This document shows positions 1 to 7,026 of a stretch of 11,718 nt of DNA, in pieces. Both the position numbers and the translations under genes were made by a program. Positions within the stretch are counted from its first letter, which is position 1. Every line of letters begins with the position of its first letter. The notes under the pieces were generated by a model. That model saw only the letters and a list, made by a program, of their open reading frames with translations. It ran no database searches and was not told the origin of the DNA. The stretch comes from Facklamia sp964471435 (GTDB lineage Bacteria > Bacillota > Bacilli > Lactobacillales > Aerococcaceae): the NCBI GenBank assembly GCA_964471435.1, contig CAYYGA010000042.1, forward strand, positions 1-11,718, written 5' to 3'.

Positions 1-10
1 CATTCCTTTA

Positions 11-991
11 TTATAACAGATTTTGAAGTAATTCTAAATGAGACTTAGGGCTAATATCAGCCAAGGCTATGTCAAATATAGTTCGGGCACCCTTTTCGCC
101 GCGCTGGTTGATTTTGTAGGCAGCTCGGGCGTAGGCGACTAAAACAGAGGCTGTAAATTCCGGGTTGGAATCCAGCGATAAGGAAAATTCATATAGCTGC
201 AAGTTGTCTTGGCCCGTTTTAGCTGACCGCATCACCTTGCCGCCATGAGGCATGGCTTGATGATCCCGGTCCAATTCCGCCTGGCTGATAAAGTTGACTT
301 CCGTTTCATAATCCGCAAAATAGTCGGGCATAGTTTGAATCGCTTCGGCGACTCCTTTTTCATCTGCCCCTTCTTCTAAAACTACAAAACATTGGCGGCG
401 GTGCTTTTCACCGGTAGAAAGGTCGGGATTTTCTCCTGCACGCACTCTTTCCATGGCCGCTTCATCCGGCAGTGTATACTGCACTCCGTCTTTCACGCCT
501 TCAACCCGGCGGACCGCATCTGAATGTCCCTGACTTAAACCTTTACCCCAAAAAGTGTAAGTATTTCCTTTTGGTAAAATGGCTTCTGCTGTTAAACGGT
601 TCATAGAAAACAGGCCTGGGTCCCAGCCGACTGAAATCACTGAAATATGGCCATTTTCCCCCGCTGCTTGATCAACTTTTTTATAATGCTCGGGAATCTG
701 GGCATGATTATCAAATGAGTCGACCGTGTTGAAATATTGCGAATAATGAGGCGTCTGCTCCGGTAGATCTTTAGCCGAGCCGCCGCATAAAATCATCACA
801 TCAATGTCTTTATATTTTTCTATCTGGTCGACATGCTCCACCTTCACTCCGGCAGGCGCATCATCTACCCCTTCTGGTCCCCGGCGGGAAAAAATGGCCT
901 TTAACTCCATATCCTCTTGGGCCTCCAAGGCAGTTACAACGCCTCTACCTAAGTTTCCATAACCGATAATCCCAATTTGAATTTTAGTCAT
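11..991 (-). CDS. ddh: meso-diaminopimelate D-dehydrogenase
   Basis: This enzyme makes meso-2,6-diaminopimelate in one NADPH-dependent reductive amination of L-tetrahydrodipicolinate, the short dehydrogenase route of lysine and DAP synthesis, in the cytosol. The N-terminal Rossmann motif GYGNLG (residues 10-15) is followed by FSRR (34-37), where the family reads the NADPH 2'-phosphate. The family blocks TVDSFDNH (89-96), GWDPG (122-126), WGKGLSQGHSDA (148-159) and HRRQCFVV (197-204) are all present. At 326 residues it matches the usual family length, and it resembles the corynebacterial enzyme closely from memory. I chose the ATG at 991; a TTG one codon upstream is possible, but AGAAGG at 1001-1006 sits 9 nt from the ATG. 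It lies 40 nt after holA with no terminator between, so cotranscription is likely. No other dap gene is visible nearby. Confidence 0.95.
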   Translation of the reverse strand: MTKIQIGIIGYGNLGRGVVTALEAQEDMELKAIFSRRGPEGVDDAPAGVKVEHVDQIEKYKDIDVMILCGGSAKDLPEQTPHYSQYFNTVDSFDNHAQIPEHYKKVDQAAGENGHISVISVGWDPGLFSMNRLTAEAILPKGNTYTFWGKGLSQGHSDAVRRVEGVKDGVQYTLPDEAAMERVRAGENPDLSTGEKHRRQCFVVLEEGADEKGVAEAIQTMPDYFADYETEVNFISQAELDRDHQAMPHGGKVMRSAKTGQDNLQLYEFSLSLDSNPEFTASVLVAYARAAYKINQRGEKGARTIFDIALADISPKSHLELLQNLL

Positions 992-1031
992 CAAATCTTC
1001 CCTTCTATTGGCTGTTGTCTTTTTATTTTAT

Positions 1032-2051
1032 CTATAGTTGCATAATTCGGGTCAAAATTAAATAAAAAGCTGTTTCTTTTTGCCCTTCTCCTGTTTTCAT
1101 CTGAAAATCAGCTTCAATCAACTGAGCATAAAGAGCAGCTAATCTGCTTAACTCAAACCGTCTGCTCGATTGTAAAGCCAGCTTCACCCGGTAAGGATGC
1201 ACTCCTAAACTTTTGGCAATATCATTTTGCATCAAACCTTGAGCCTGCAACAATTTCACTTGAATCAACAAGCGGAACTGCGAAACTATCAGTGCATGCA
1301 GTTGAATCGGTTCATGCTTCATTAAAATTAAGTCTTGATAAATCTGCACAGCTGCCTGGATATTGCGCCGCATAATCGCATTGGTTAATTCAAAGACGTC
1401 CGACTCCAACGACCGGCTGACTAACTGTCTGACAACCTCCACGGTTATTTTAGAACCCGACTGCGCATACTGTTTCAACTTTTCAATTTCCGCAATAGCC
1501 ATACTCATTTGAAAATTGACCCGGCCTAATAATTCATTGACCGCATCCCGGCTGATATCTAAATGACTTCCCTGCAAATACTGCTCCACATACCGTGTCA
1601 CCTGGCCTTCATCTAAAGGACTGCAGTTGACAAAAAAAGTCTGCTTCAAAAAAGTCTTACTCAATTTGCGTCGTTTATCTATTTGATCATGAGGCATTAC
1701 GAAGACTAAATGGGTGGCCGGATTAGGATTATCTAAATAGTCTAACAACCGCTTCTGCTCACCGTCCGTCAACTTTACCTTAGGCGTAGTCGATAAAAAA
1801 TCGACATACTCCACGATAATTAAACGTTGACTGACAAAGAAAGAATACATTTCCGCCTCATCCAGCACCCGGTCAATCGATTCTTCTTCCAGGTCAATGG
1901 TGGTTAAGTCCAACTCACCTTCTTTATCTTCAATCAATTGAGCCACTAACTCACGAAACTGAGACAATAAATAGTCCTCACTCCCCTGCAAGGTTAAAAC
2001 AGGAGGGACGCCCGTCTTCTTCACTTCTTGTACCGCTTTTTGAAAATCCAT
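1032..2051 (-). CDS. holA: DNA polymerase III subunit delta
   Basis: This is the delta subunit of the clamp loader, which opens the beta sliding clamp during loading onto primed DNA. The 339-residue length is normal for Firmicute HolA. Recognisable blocks are the N-terminal LQGSEDYLL (21-29), DKRRKLSKTF (125-134) in the degenerate AAA+ module, SRSLESDVFELTNAI (212-226) leading into the C-terminal collar domain, and SQFRLLIQVKLL (257-268) followed by DIAKSLGVHPYRVKLA (277-292), typical of the helical C-terminus. The ATG at 2051 has a purine-rich AAAGAAAGGG upstream with about 8 nt spacing. It is first in a minus-strand pair with ddh. In many Firmicutes holA lies next to comEC and rpsT; neither is here. 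The gene upstream is divergent and a terminator-like hairpin (2101-2158) lies between them. Confidence 0.95.
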   Translation of the reverse strand: MDFQKAVQEVKKTGVPPVLTLQGSEDYLLSQFRELVAQLIEDKEGELDLTTIDLEEESIDRVLDEAEMYSFFVSQRLIIVEYVDFLSTTPKVKLTDGEQKRLLDYLDNPNPATHLVFVMPHDQIDKRRKLSKTFLKQTFFVNCSPLDEGQVTRYVEQYLQGSHLDISRDAVNELLGRVNFQMSMAIAEIEKLKQYAQSGSKITVEVVRQLVSRSLESDVFELTNAIMRRNIQAAVQIYQDLILMKHEPIQLHALIVSQFRLLIQVKLLQAQGLMQNDIAKSLGVHPYRVKLALQSSRRFELSRLAALYAQLIEADFQMKTGEGQKETAFYLILTRIMQL

Positions 2052-2100
2052 CGCTAACCCTTTCTTTCATCAATTGAAATAAGTTTACCATTTTTTTATG

Positions 2101-2158
2101 AAAAAGGGCGAACAATTAAAATTGAAGGAAGGAGTTTGTGAAATTGTTTTGCCCTTTT
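2101..2158. repeat. Inverted repeat between holA and the divergent hydrolase gene
   Basis: The arms are AAAAGGGC (2102-2109) plus AACAATT (2111-2117) and AATTGTT (2142-2148) plus GCCCTTTT (2151-2158), about 15 paired bases with a small asymmetric bulge and a 24-nt loop. Read on the minus strand, the distal arm runs into TTTTT and looks like an intrinsic terminator pointing at holA. On the plus strand it ends in TTTTAT and overlaps the -35 region of the next gene. It could be a terminator, an operator or a relic. Confidence 0.6.
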
Positions 2159-2178
2159 ATCATTAATTAAGGTATAAT
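2149..2178 (+). promoter_or_regulatory. Probable sigma-A promoter of the glutamine-amidotransferase-like gene
   Basis: A consensus -10 TATAAT lies at 2173-2178 and a partial -35 TTGCCC at 2149-2154, with an 18-nt spacer. Transcription would start near 2185, giving a leader of about 25 nt before the ATG at 2211. An AAAGGA ribosome site (2198-2203) sits 7 nt from that ATG. The -35 lies in the right arm of the inverted repeat at 2101-2158. Confidence 0.65.
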
Positions 2179-2210
2179 TAAAAACGACTGTAAAACGAAA
2201 GGATGATTGG

Positions 2211-2954
2211 ATGCGCCCTATTATTGGGATTACCGGCAATTTAACTTATGTACACGAAGAAGGCTTTGATCCTTTCGAGATATCTTATACCCCTCATGCT
2301 TACACAGAGGTCATTCAGGCGGTTGGAGGAATACCAATTGTTTTTCCTTTAACCCAAAGCAGCCACATAGAGGAGCAACTGGAATTAGTGGATGCACTCC
2401 TTTTTACCGGAGGACAGGATGTGAATCCTTTTCATTACCAAGAACAACCGGGTCTACTTTTAGGTGGCACTTCTCCCTTGCGTGATGCCAGAGAAATTGA
2501 ATTGCTGCATGCTGCTTTGAAAATGAAGAAACCTGTTCTAGGCGTTTGCCGCGGTCTTCAATTGATTAATGTTGCCTTAGGCGGCTCTCTTTATCAGGAT
2601 TTAAGCGAAATTCCCAACCTCAGTATTCAGCATGTTCAAAAAACGCCACCGGAGTATACAGCCCATGCCGTTAATGTAAAGTCTGATTCTGCTTTGGCTC
2701 AAATTATGACATCCGGCGACTATGTGAACACCATTCATCATCAGGCGATTAAAACATTAGGCAAAGGGTTGGAAGTTTCAGCCTGGAGTCCCGACAATGT
2801 CATTGAAGCCTTTGAATCGCGCGATGACGATCATTCAATTGTAGGTGTCCAGTGGCATCCTGAATTAACTTACAAAACTAACCAGCCCAGCCGCGCAATT
2901 TTTGAAAACCTAGTCCACCGAGGTCTGGCCCGCCGTCAAGGCCGAAGCAGCTAG
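2211..2954 (+). CDS. Gamma-glutamyl-gamma-aminobutyrate hydrolase family protein (class I GATase-like)
   Basis: This is a 247-residue peptidase C26/PuuD-type protein. Family members hydrolyse gamma-glutamyl amides, such as gamma-glutamyl-GABA in putrescine breakdown, to free glutamate. The fold signature is complete: PIIGITGN at the start, LLFTGGQDVNP (63-73) forming the oxyanion region, the nucleophile Cys113 in GVCRGLQLINV, NTIHHQAIK (173-181), and His216 and Glu218 in VGVQWHPE as the rest of the triad. Length is normal for the family. It is transcribed alone from its own promoter and converges on rodA, sharing the terminator at 3048-3107. No putrescine-pathway gene (aminotransferase, gamma-glutamylputrescine synthetase) is nearby, so the true substrate cannot be read from context. 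The arginine-rich tail (RGLARRQGR) is a minor oddity. Confidence 0.9.
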   Translation: MRPIIGITGNLTYVHEEGFDPFEISYTPHAYTEVIQAVGGIPIVFPLTQSSHIEEQLELVDALLFTGGQDVNPFHYQEQPGLLLGGTSPLRDAREIELLHAALKMKKPVLGVCRGLQLINVALGGSLYQDLSEIPNLSIQHVQKTPPEYTAHAVNVKSDSALAQIMTSGDYVNTIHHQAIKTLGKGLEVSAWSPDNVIEAFESRDDDHSIVGVQWHPELTYKTNQPSRAIFENLVHRGLARRQGRSS

Positions 2955-3047
2955 TTATTTAAATCAATTGGCACTCACTTAGTCGATCCCCCCCCTTTAA
3001 GCGCACTTGTCTTTATTTTTAAAATTATATAAGTTTCAATTCTTAAA

Positions 3048-3107
3048 AAGCACCTCTCTTCAAGCTACCCGCTGGATTACCAGCAGCAGCCCATCAGAGA
3101 GGTGCTT
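3048..3107. terminator. Bidirectional two-tier terminator between the GATase-like gene and rodA
   Basis: A perfect 12-bp stem pairs 3048-3059 with 3096-3107 (AAGCACCTCTCT with its complement). Inside the 36-nt loop a second hairpin, GCTGG (3071-3075) with CCAGC (3080-3084), is closed by the tetraloop ATTA. On the minus strand the stem ends in a run of five U only a few nt after the rodA stop at 3113. On the plus strand it is followed by ACTTTTTATT and can end the convergent gene that stops at 2954. Confidence 0.85.
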
Positions 3108-3112
3108 ACTTT

Positions 3113-4111
3113 TTATTGAAAAAGGAAAGGATCTTCATTGGAGAAGAAATAGGAACGATGGTGATACCTCATCGACAAGATTAAGCCCACGCCGATCATA
3201 TTGGAAATGATGGCCGACCCCCCTTGGGAAATAAAGGGTAAAGGTACACCGGTAATCGGCAGCAGACCGATGGTCATACCGACATTTTCCAAAACGTGGA
3301 AGAGAATCATAGAAATAACACCGGCTGAAATGTAGGTGTAAAATTCATTTTGTGTCTCAAAACAAGTCTGTACCATTTGATAAATCAAGATGAAGTAAAT
3401 CACCAAAACAAAGGAACTGCCGAGAAAACCAAAGTTTTCACCGATGGTCGCAAAGATAAAGTCGGATTCACGAACCGGCACCGGCACTTCTGAAATCCCA
3501 AAACCTTTTCCGGTCAAACCGCCCGAACCAATCGCTAAAATACTCTGCACCAGCTGATAAGCATCCCCCTGTCGGTCCGAAAAGGGACTGATCCAGGAAG
3601 TAATCCGGCTGATTTGATACTGTTCAAANNNNNNNNNNNNNNNNNNNNNNNNNNNNNNNNNNNNNNNNNNNNNNNNNNNNNNNNNNNNNNNNNNNNNNNN
3701 NNNNNNNNNNNNNNNNNNNNNNNNNNNNATTAAGGCCGGTTTCATCAGTTCTGAAGGCTGGAAGGATAAAGGTCCAATTGAAAACCAAGATCGTGCCCCT
3801 GTTAATGCAGCCGTTTCCCGGTCATAAAAGAAGAGGACCAAAACTAAGAGGACGAGGCCTGCGCCATATAAAATAGTGGACAGTTTCCAATACTGTTCGG
3901 CATCAAACTGCATGACGACAATGACAACTAATGCTCCGATGGCATACCATAAAGCCTGATAGAGGGTCGGTGTCACACCCTGCCCTTCTACCAGCGCTGT
4001 TGTTGCGTAGACTACCGCCAGACCGATCAGACACAGGATAATCACATTTAAGATAATCCCATAGTCAATCCGGCTGTCGTTGTAGTTGGCAACTTTTTTT
4101 AATCTACTCAT
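3113..4111 (-). CDS. rodA: RodA/FtsW-type SEDS peptidoglycan glycosyltransferase, interrupted by an assembly gap
   Basis: SEDS proteins are polytopic membrane enzymes that polymerise lipid II into glycan strands together with a class B PBP. Hydrophobic helices lie at about 17-40, 51-68 and 76-96. GARSWFSIGPLSFQPSE (105-121) is the family block before the fifth-helix region. After the gap come SRITSW (168-173), then FSDRQG (177-182), whose Asp probably is the essential SEDS aspartate (inference), AIGSGGLTGKGFG, SDFIFATIGENFG and LPITGVPLPFISQGGSA. These favour RodA over FtsW. The 100 N at 3629-3728 supply only about 34 residues where relatives carry roughly 85-95, so the true protein is probably near 390 residues. 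The ATG lies inside the 3' end of the upstream yihY-like gene (8-nt overlap); its AAGGAG (4125-4130) is 13 nt away, so translational coupling is likely. Confidence 0.92.
   Translation of the reverse strand: MSRLKKVANYNDSRIDYGIILNVIILCLIGLAVVYATTALVEGQGVTPTLYQALWYAIGALVVIVVMQFDAEQYWKLSTILYGAGLVLLVLVLFFYDRETAALTGARSWFSIGPLSFQPSELMKPALXXXXXXXXXXXXXXXXXXXXXXXXXXXXXXXXXXFEQYQISRITSWISPFSDRQGDAYQLVQSILAIGSGGLTGKGFGISEVPVPVRESDFIFATIGENFGFLGSSFVLVIYFILIYQMVQTCFETQNEFYTYISAGVISMILFHVLENVGMTIGLLPITGVPLPFISQGGSAIISNMIGVGLILSMRYHHRSYFFSNEDPFLFQ
3629..3728. other. Scaffold gap of 100 N inside rodA
   Basis: Exactly 100 consecutive N is the usual placeholder for a gap of unknown size. Flanking sequence on both sides is rodA in the same frame. 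Comparison with remembered RodA architecture suggests about 85-95 residues are missing, that is roughly 260-290 bases, so the gap length should not be trusted. Confidence 0.9.
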
Positions 4112-5099
4112 TAAATTTCAAAATCTCCTTTGTTGAGTCCTGCGAGTCTGACTTTCTGATTCGGTGGTGTAAAATTTCAGATTCAAGTTGAGTTTTATTG
4201 AAATCATCACTTGAACTTTCATATGTTTCAAATTCTACGACTTCCGCCACCATTTGACGGTAGGATTTGGTTTTATAATCATGATATAAAACATTAATAT
4301 AACCTCCGACCGCAAAGACAGTCGCATTTAAATACAGCCAGACCAGGACGATAATAAAGACTCCAATCGCTGAGTTCGAACTCAGGTTATTGGCGAAAGA
4401 AACGTAAATACTAAAAAGCTGGGACACCAGGAAAAAACCGACCAGAGAAAAAGCGGCTCCCGGAATTGAGTATTTGATCGGCCAGTTGACATTCGGCATA
4501 AACTTATAAATTAAAACCAGCAGGACAAAGGCCCCGATGATCCCAAGTATTAAACCACCCTGCAAAAGCCCGATGAAAAAGCTTAAATCAAAATTAATAT
4601 AATCACTGATTAAACGCAGCACCGTTTCTCCAAATAATACGACAAAGGAAAAAGCTGCTACCACGACTACAATGACTAAGGTGAATATATAAGAGAAAAC
4701 ACGTTGAAAGAAGAAATTCTGCCGCGGTTCTGCTTTATAAATCGTGTTTAAAACGCGCTGGATGGTATTAAATGCATTCGATGCCGGCCATAGAGAGATT
4801 AACAAACCGACTGAAAAGACGGTAGTCGATACATTCTCCAAGTAAGACTCAATCAAGGGCAGCATCACATCTTCCACTTCAGCCGGAAGAACCATTTGTA
4901 AGCCGCTTAACAATTCGCCTTCACCGATCGGTAATAGTGCAACAACGTTAGTAAATGCCAAAAGAATCGGTACGATGGCCGATATGATGTAGTAAGACAA
5001 CTCCGCAGCGTAACTGCCAAAAGCCAGTTGATCACTATTTAATTGAAAAGTCTTAATAAAACGTGCAACACGATTTATATTTTTAGTTTGTTCACTCAT
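4104..5099 (-). CDS. YihY/BrkB family membrane protein
   Basis: This is a 331-residue integral membrane protein of the YihY (virulence factor BrkB) family, whose molecular role is not settled; the old RNase BN label for E. coli YihY is wrong. Six hydrophobic helices can be seen at about 32-56, 90-110, 135-158, 176-198, 210-233 and 244-270. Family blocks are ELSYYIISAIVPILLAF (33-49), the SLWPASNAFNTIQRVLNTIY stretch (102-121), YKFMPN (198-203) with a Pro-Asn after the fourth helix, and WLYLNATVFAVGGYIN near the last helix. The C-terminal ~55 residues are soluble and strongly charged. The ATG at 5099 follows GAGGGAG by about 5 nt. It is first in a two-gene unit with rodA. The pairing hints at an envelope role, but this is only context. 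Confidence 0.9.
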   Translation of the reverse strand: MSEQTKNINRVARFIKTFQLNSDQLAFGSYAAELSYYIISAIVPILLAFTNVVALLPIGEGELLSGLQMVLPAEVEDVMLPLIESYLENVSTTVFSVGLLISLWPASNAFNTIQRVLNTIYKAEPRQNFFFQRVFSYIFTLVIVVVVAAFSFVVLFGETVLRLISDYINFDLSFFIGLLQGGLILGIIGAFVLLVLIYKFMPNVNWPIKYSIPGAAFSLVGFFLVSQLFSIYVSFANNLSSNSAIGVFIIVLVWLYLNATVFAVGGYINVLYHDYKTKSYRQMVAEVVEFETYESSSDDFNKTQLESEILHHRIRKSDSQDSTKEILKFNE

Positions 5100-5199
5100 G
5101 CTTCTCCCTCTTCCCTAAATTAACTATTCCAGATTACCATAAAGCATTCATCTTTGCATCTCTATCCTCACTTTGTAAACAATACGACTTATAACTATT

Positions 5200-5229
5200 T
5201 TAGCATCTATTTCGATTATTCGGTATAAT
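5200..5229 (+). promoter_or_regulatory. Probable sigma-A promoter of the histidine phosphatase gene
   Basis: A consensus -10 TATAAT lies at 5224-5229 with a weaker -35 TTAGCA at 5200-5205 and an 18-nt spacer. The leader is about 25 nt and holds a strong AGGAGG (5247-5252). On the opposite strand TGCTAAAAT (minus, 5197-5205) resembles an extended -10 that could drive the yihY-like gene, so the two promoters may overlap; that second call is weak. Confidence 0.6.
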
Positions 5230-5258
5230 AAAAACATTGAAAAAAAAGGAGGAACGAA

Positions 5259-5939
5259 ATGGGCAATGGTGTAACTTTTTACTTTATGCGTCACGGCGAG
5301 ACCTATTTCAATCGTTACGGACGTATTCAAGGATGGAGCAATGCTCCCTTGACCCCTGAAGGGATTCAAACCATCAAACGATCTGGTAAAGGAATCACCG
5401 ACATCCAGTTCGATGCAGTGTATTCCAGCGATCTGCAGCGCACCGTTGAAACCGCTCAGCTGGTTCTGGCTGAGAATCAATTCAAAGACCACTACAAACT
5501 CCAAACTTTTCCCGAACTGCGGGAAGTCAGTTTTGGCTATTATGAAGGCTCAGTGGCCGACGAACTGTATTTGGAAATTAAAAACTATCTAAAAAAAGCA
5601 GGCGAAGACCTTGAAGAATGGAGAAATTACTTTAATCCGGAACGTTTTATCAACTTAGTCAGAGCGGTGGATCCTTATGACCACGCTGAAAATTATGTGG
5701 AATTCTGGCACCGCGTTGAATCCGGCCTCTTAACCCTGCTCAACCGCCATGCTGGCACCAATCAAAATATCCTAGTTGTCAGTCACGGCCTGACGATTAA
5801 AAGTTTAATCCACGGACTGGTCGCTGACTATCCCGACGACTCTCCTCCTCTGGAAAATGCCTCACTTTCCATTGTTGAGTACCGCCAGGGTCAATTTCAG
5901 CTGATCGACATGAATAAAACCGATCACTTTAAAGACTAA
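5259..5939 (+). CDS. Histidine phosphatase family protein (phosphoglycerate mutase-like)
   Basis: This 226-residue cytosolic enzyme belongs to the branch-1 histidine phosphatases, which transfer phosphate through a phospho-histidine. The signature RHGET puts the nucleophile at His12 with Arg11. SSDLQRTVETA supplies the phosphate-pocket Arg61, LREVSFGYYEG the probable acid/base Glu89, and VVSHGLTIKS the second His176. Such proteins are often labelled phosphoglycerate mutase, but the spacing and a ~30-residue helical insert after the YYEG block fit a broad-specificity phosphatase (PhoE/GpmB-like) better than glycolytic dPGM; the substrate cannot be told from sequence. The start is fixed by AGGAGG 6 nt upstream. 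It is followed after 98 nt by a 2-hydroxyacid dehydrogenase on the same strand with no strong terminator between them, so readthrough is plausible. Confidence 0.92.
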   Translation: MGNGVTFYFMRHGETYFNRYGRIQGWSNAPLTPEGIQTIKRSGKGITDIQFDAVYSSDLQRTVETAQLVLAENQFKDHYKLQTFPELREVSFGYYEGSVADELYLEIKNYLKKAGEDLEEWRNYFNPERFINLVRAVDPYDHAENYVEFWHRVESGLLTLLNRHAGTNQNILVVSHGLTIKSLIHGLVADYPDDSPPLENASLSIVEYRQGQFQLIDMNKTDHFKD

Positions 5940-6037
5940 AGCTGCCTTATAGATGCTTCATTTTTTTAAAAAGGTTTGTAAGTTAACTGAATGTTTAATC
6001 AGATTTGAAAGACTATCGATAGAAAGAAGTTGAAGAG

Positions 6038-6991
6038 ATGAAAATTGCGTTGATTGAAGGACTGCGTGTCCCCGAAGACTATATTCGCGAATTGGCAGCT
6101 CCTTTAGAAGAAGACGGCCATGAGTTTGTCTACTTTGCTGAAAAGACGACGGATGAAAAGGAATTACTTGAACGCTGCCAAGGTGCCGATATTGTAATGC
6201 TGGCCAACAATCCTCTGCCTGCTTCTGTTGTGGAGCAATTAGATGGCACCCAATTTATCAATATTGCCTTCACCGGGGTGGATCATGTACCGGTGGATTT
6301 GGCAAAGTCAATGGGAATGAAAGTTTCCAATGCGGCCGGCTATGCCAATCAAGCAGTGGCTGAATTGGCAATTGGTTTAACTTTGGCTTTATACCGTGAA
6401 ATAAAAGCGGGCGACCAGGATGTCCGTCAAGGAGAAGACTTCCCCGGCTTGATTCAAGGCCAGGAAATCGCAGGTAAAACCGTTGGTATCATCGGTACCG
6501 GTGAAATCGGACTGCAGACTGCCCGCTTGTTTAAAGCTTTTGGCGCAAATTTAATCGGTTTTAACCGTTCTGAAAAAGCTGAAGCCAAAGAACTGGGGAT
6601 TGAGCTTAAAGATCTTGAAACAGTCATGCAGGAAAGTGATATTATCAGCATCCATCTGCCATTAAATGATGGCACAAAAGGAATCATCAGTCGCCAAATG
6701 ATGACTTGCATGAAACCGGGGGCTGTTTTAATTAATGTAGCCCGCGGTCCGGTGGTGGATAATGAAGCTTTAGCTGATTTATTAAATGATGGGGTTGTGG
6801 CTGGTGCTGGTATTGATGTGTATGATATGGAGCCGCCATTGCCGAATGATTATCCTTTATTAAAGGCTAAGAATACTATTTTAGCCCCGCATGTGGGTTA
6901 TTTGACTAATGAAGCCATGAAGCACCGAGCGCGTATTGTGTTTGAAAATACGGAGAGCTTTATCAAAGGTGAGCCGCAGAATTTGGTTTAG
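6038..6991 (+). CDS. D-isomer-specific 2-hydroxyacid dehydrogenase
   Basis: This 317-residue oxidoreductase reduces 2-keto acids to D-2-hydroxy acids, or the reverse, in the cytosol. The split catalytic domain is visible, with the coenzyme domain from about 100 to 290. The Rossmann motif is GTGEIG (153-158). The catalytic trio is Arg236 in NVARGPVVD, Glu265 in VYDMEPP and His285 in APHVGYLTNEA. At the end of the second Rossmann strand, where NAD-specific members carry Asp, this protein reads GFNRS (174-178), which suggests NADP(H) (inference). It resembles phosphoglycerate dehydrogenase-like and hydroxypyruvate reductase-like members but lacks any ACT domain, so SerA is unlikely. The ribosome site is weak (GAAAGAAGT then GAAGAG before the ATG). 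The last ~270 nt use G- and T-ending codons much more than the start. Confidence 0.92.
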   Translation: MKIALIEGLRVPEDYIRELAAPLEEDGHEFVYFAEKTTDEKELLERCQGADIVMLANNPLPASVVEQLDGTQFINIAFTGVDHVPVDLAKSMGMKVSNAAGYANQAVAELAIGLTLALYREIKAGDQDVRQGEDFPGLIQGQEIAGKTVGIIGTGEIGLQTARLFKAFGANLIGFNRSEKAEAKELGIELKDLETVMQESDIISIHLPLNDGTKGIISRQMMTCMKPGAVLINVARGPVVDNEALADLLNDGVVAGAGIDVYDMEPPLPNDYPLLKAKNTILAPHVGYLTNEAMKHRARIVFENTESFIKGEPQNLV

Positions 6992-7026
6992 TATTAAAAA
7001 TAAAAGAGCTACACAGCATGAGCCTT

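Noticed and set aside
3007..3210. Plus-strand open frame of 67 codons over the rodA 3' end
   Set aside because: It runs through the bidirectional terminator and then antisense to rodA; no family resemblance or ribosome site.
5148..5504. Minus-strand open frame of 118 codons
   Set aside because: It lies antisense to the histidine phosphatase gene and its promoter, and the protein has no recognisable features.
5940..6037. Terminator or promoter between the phosphatase and the dehydrogenase genes
   Set aside because: Only a 4-bp AAGC/GCTT stem precedes the T run, and no convincing -35/-10 pair is present, so neither is called.
6454..6711. Minus-strand open frame of 85 codons
   Set aside because: It lies wholly antisense within the hydroxyacid dehydrogenase gene, whose catalytic motifs prove the plus frame.
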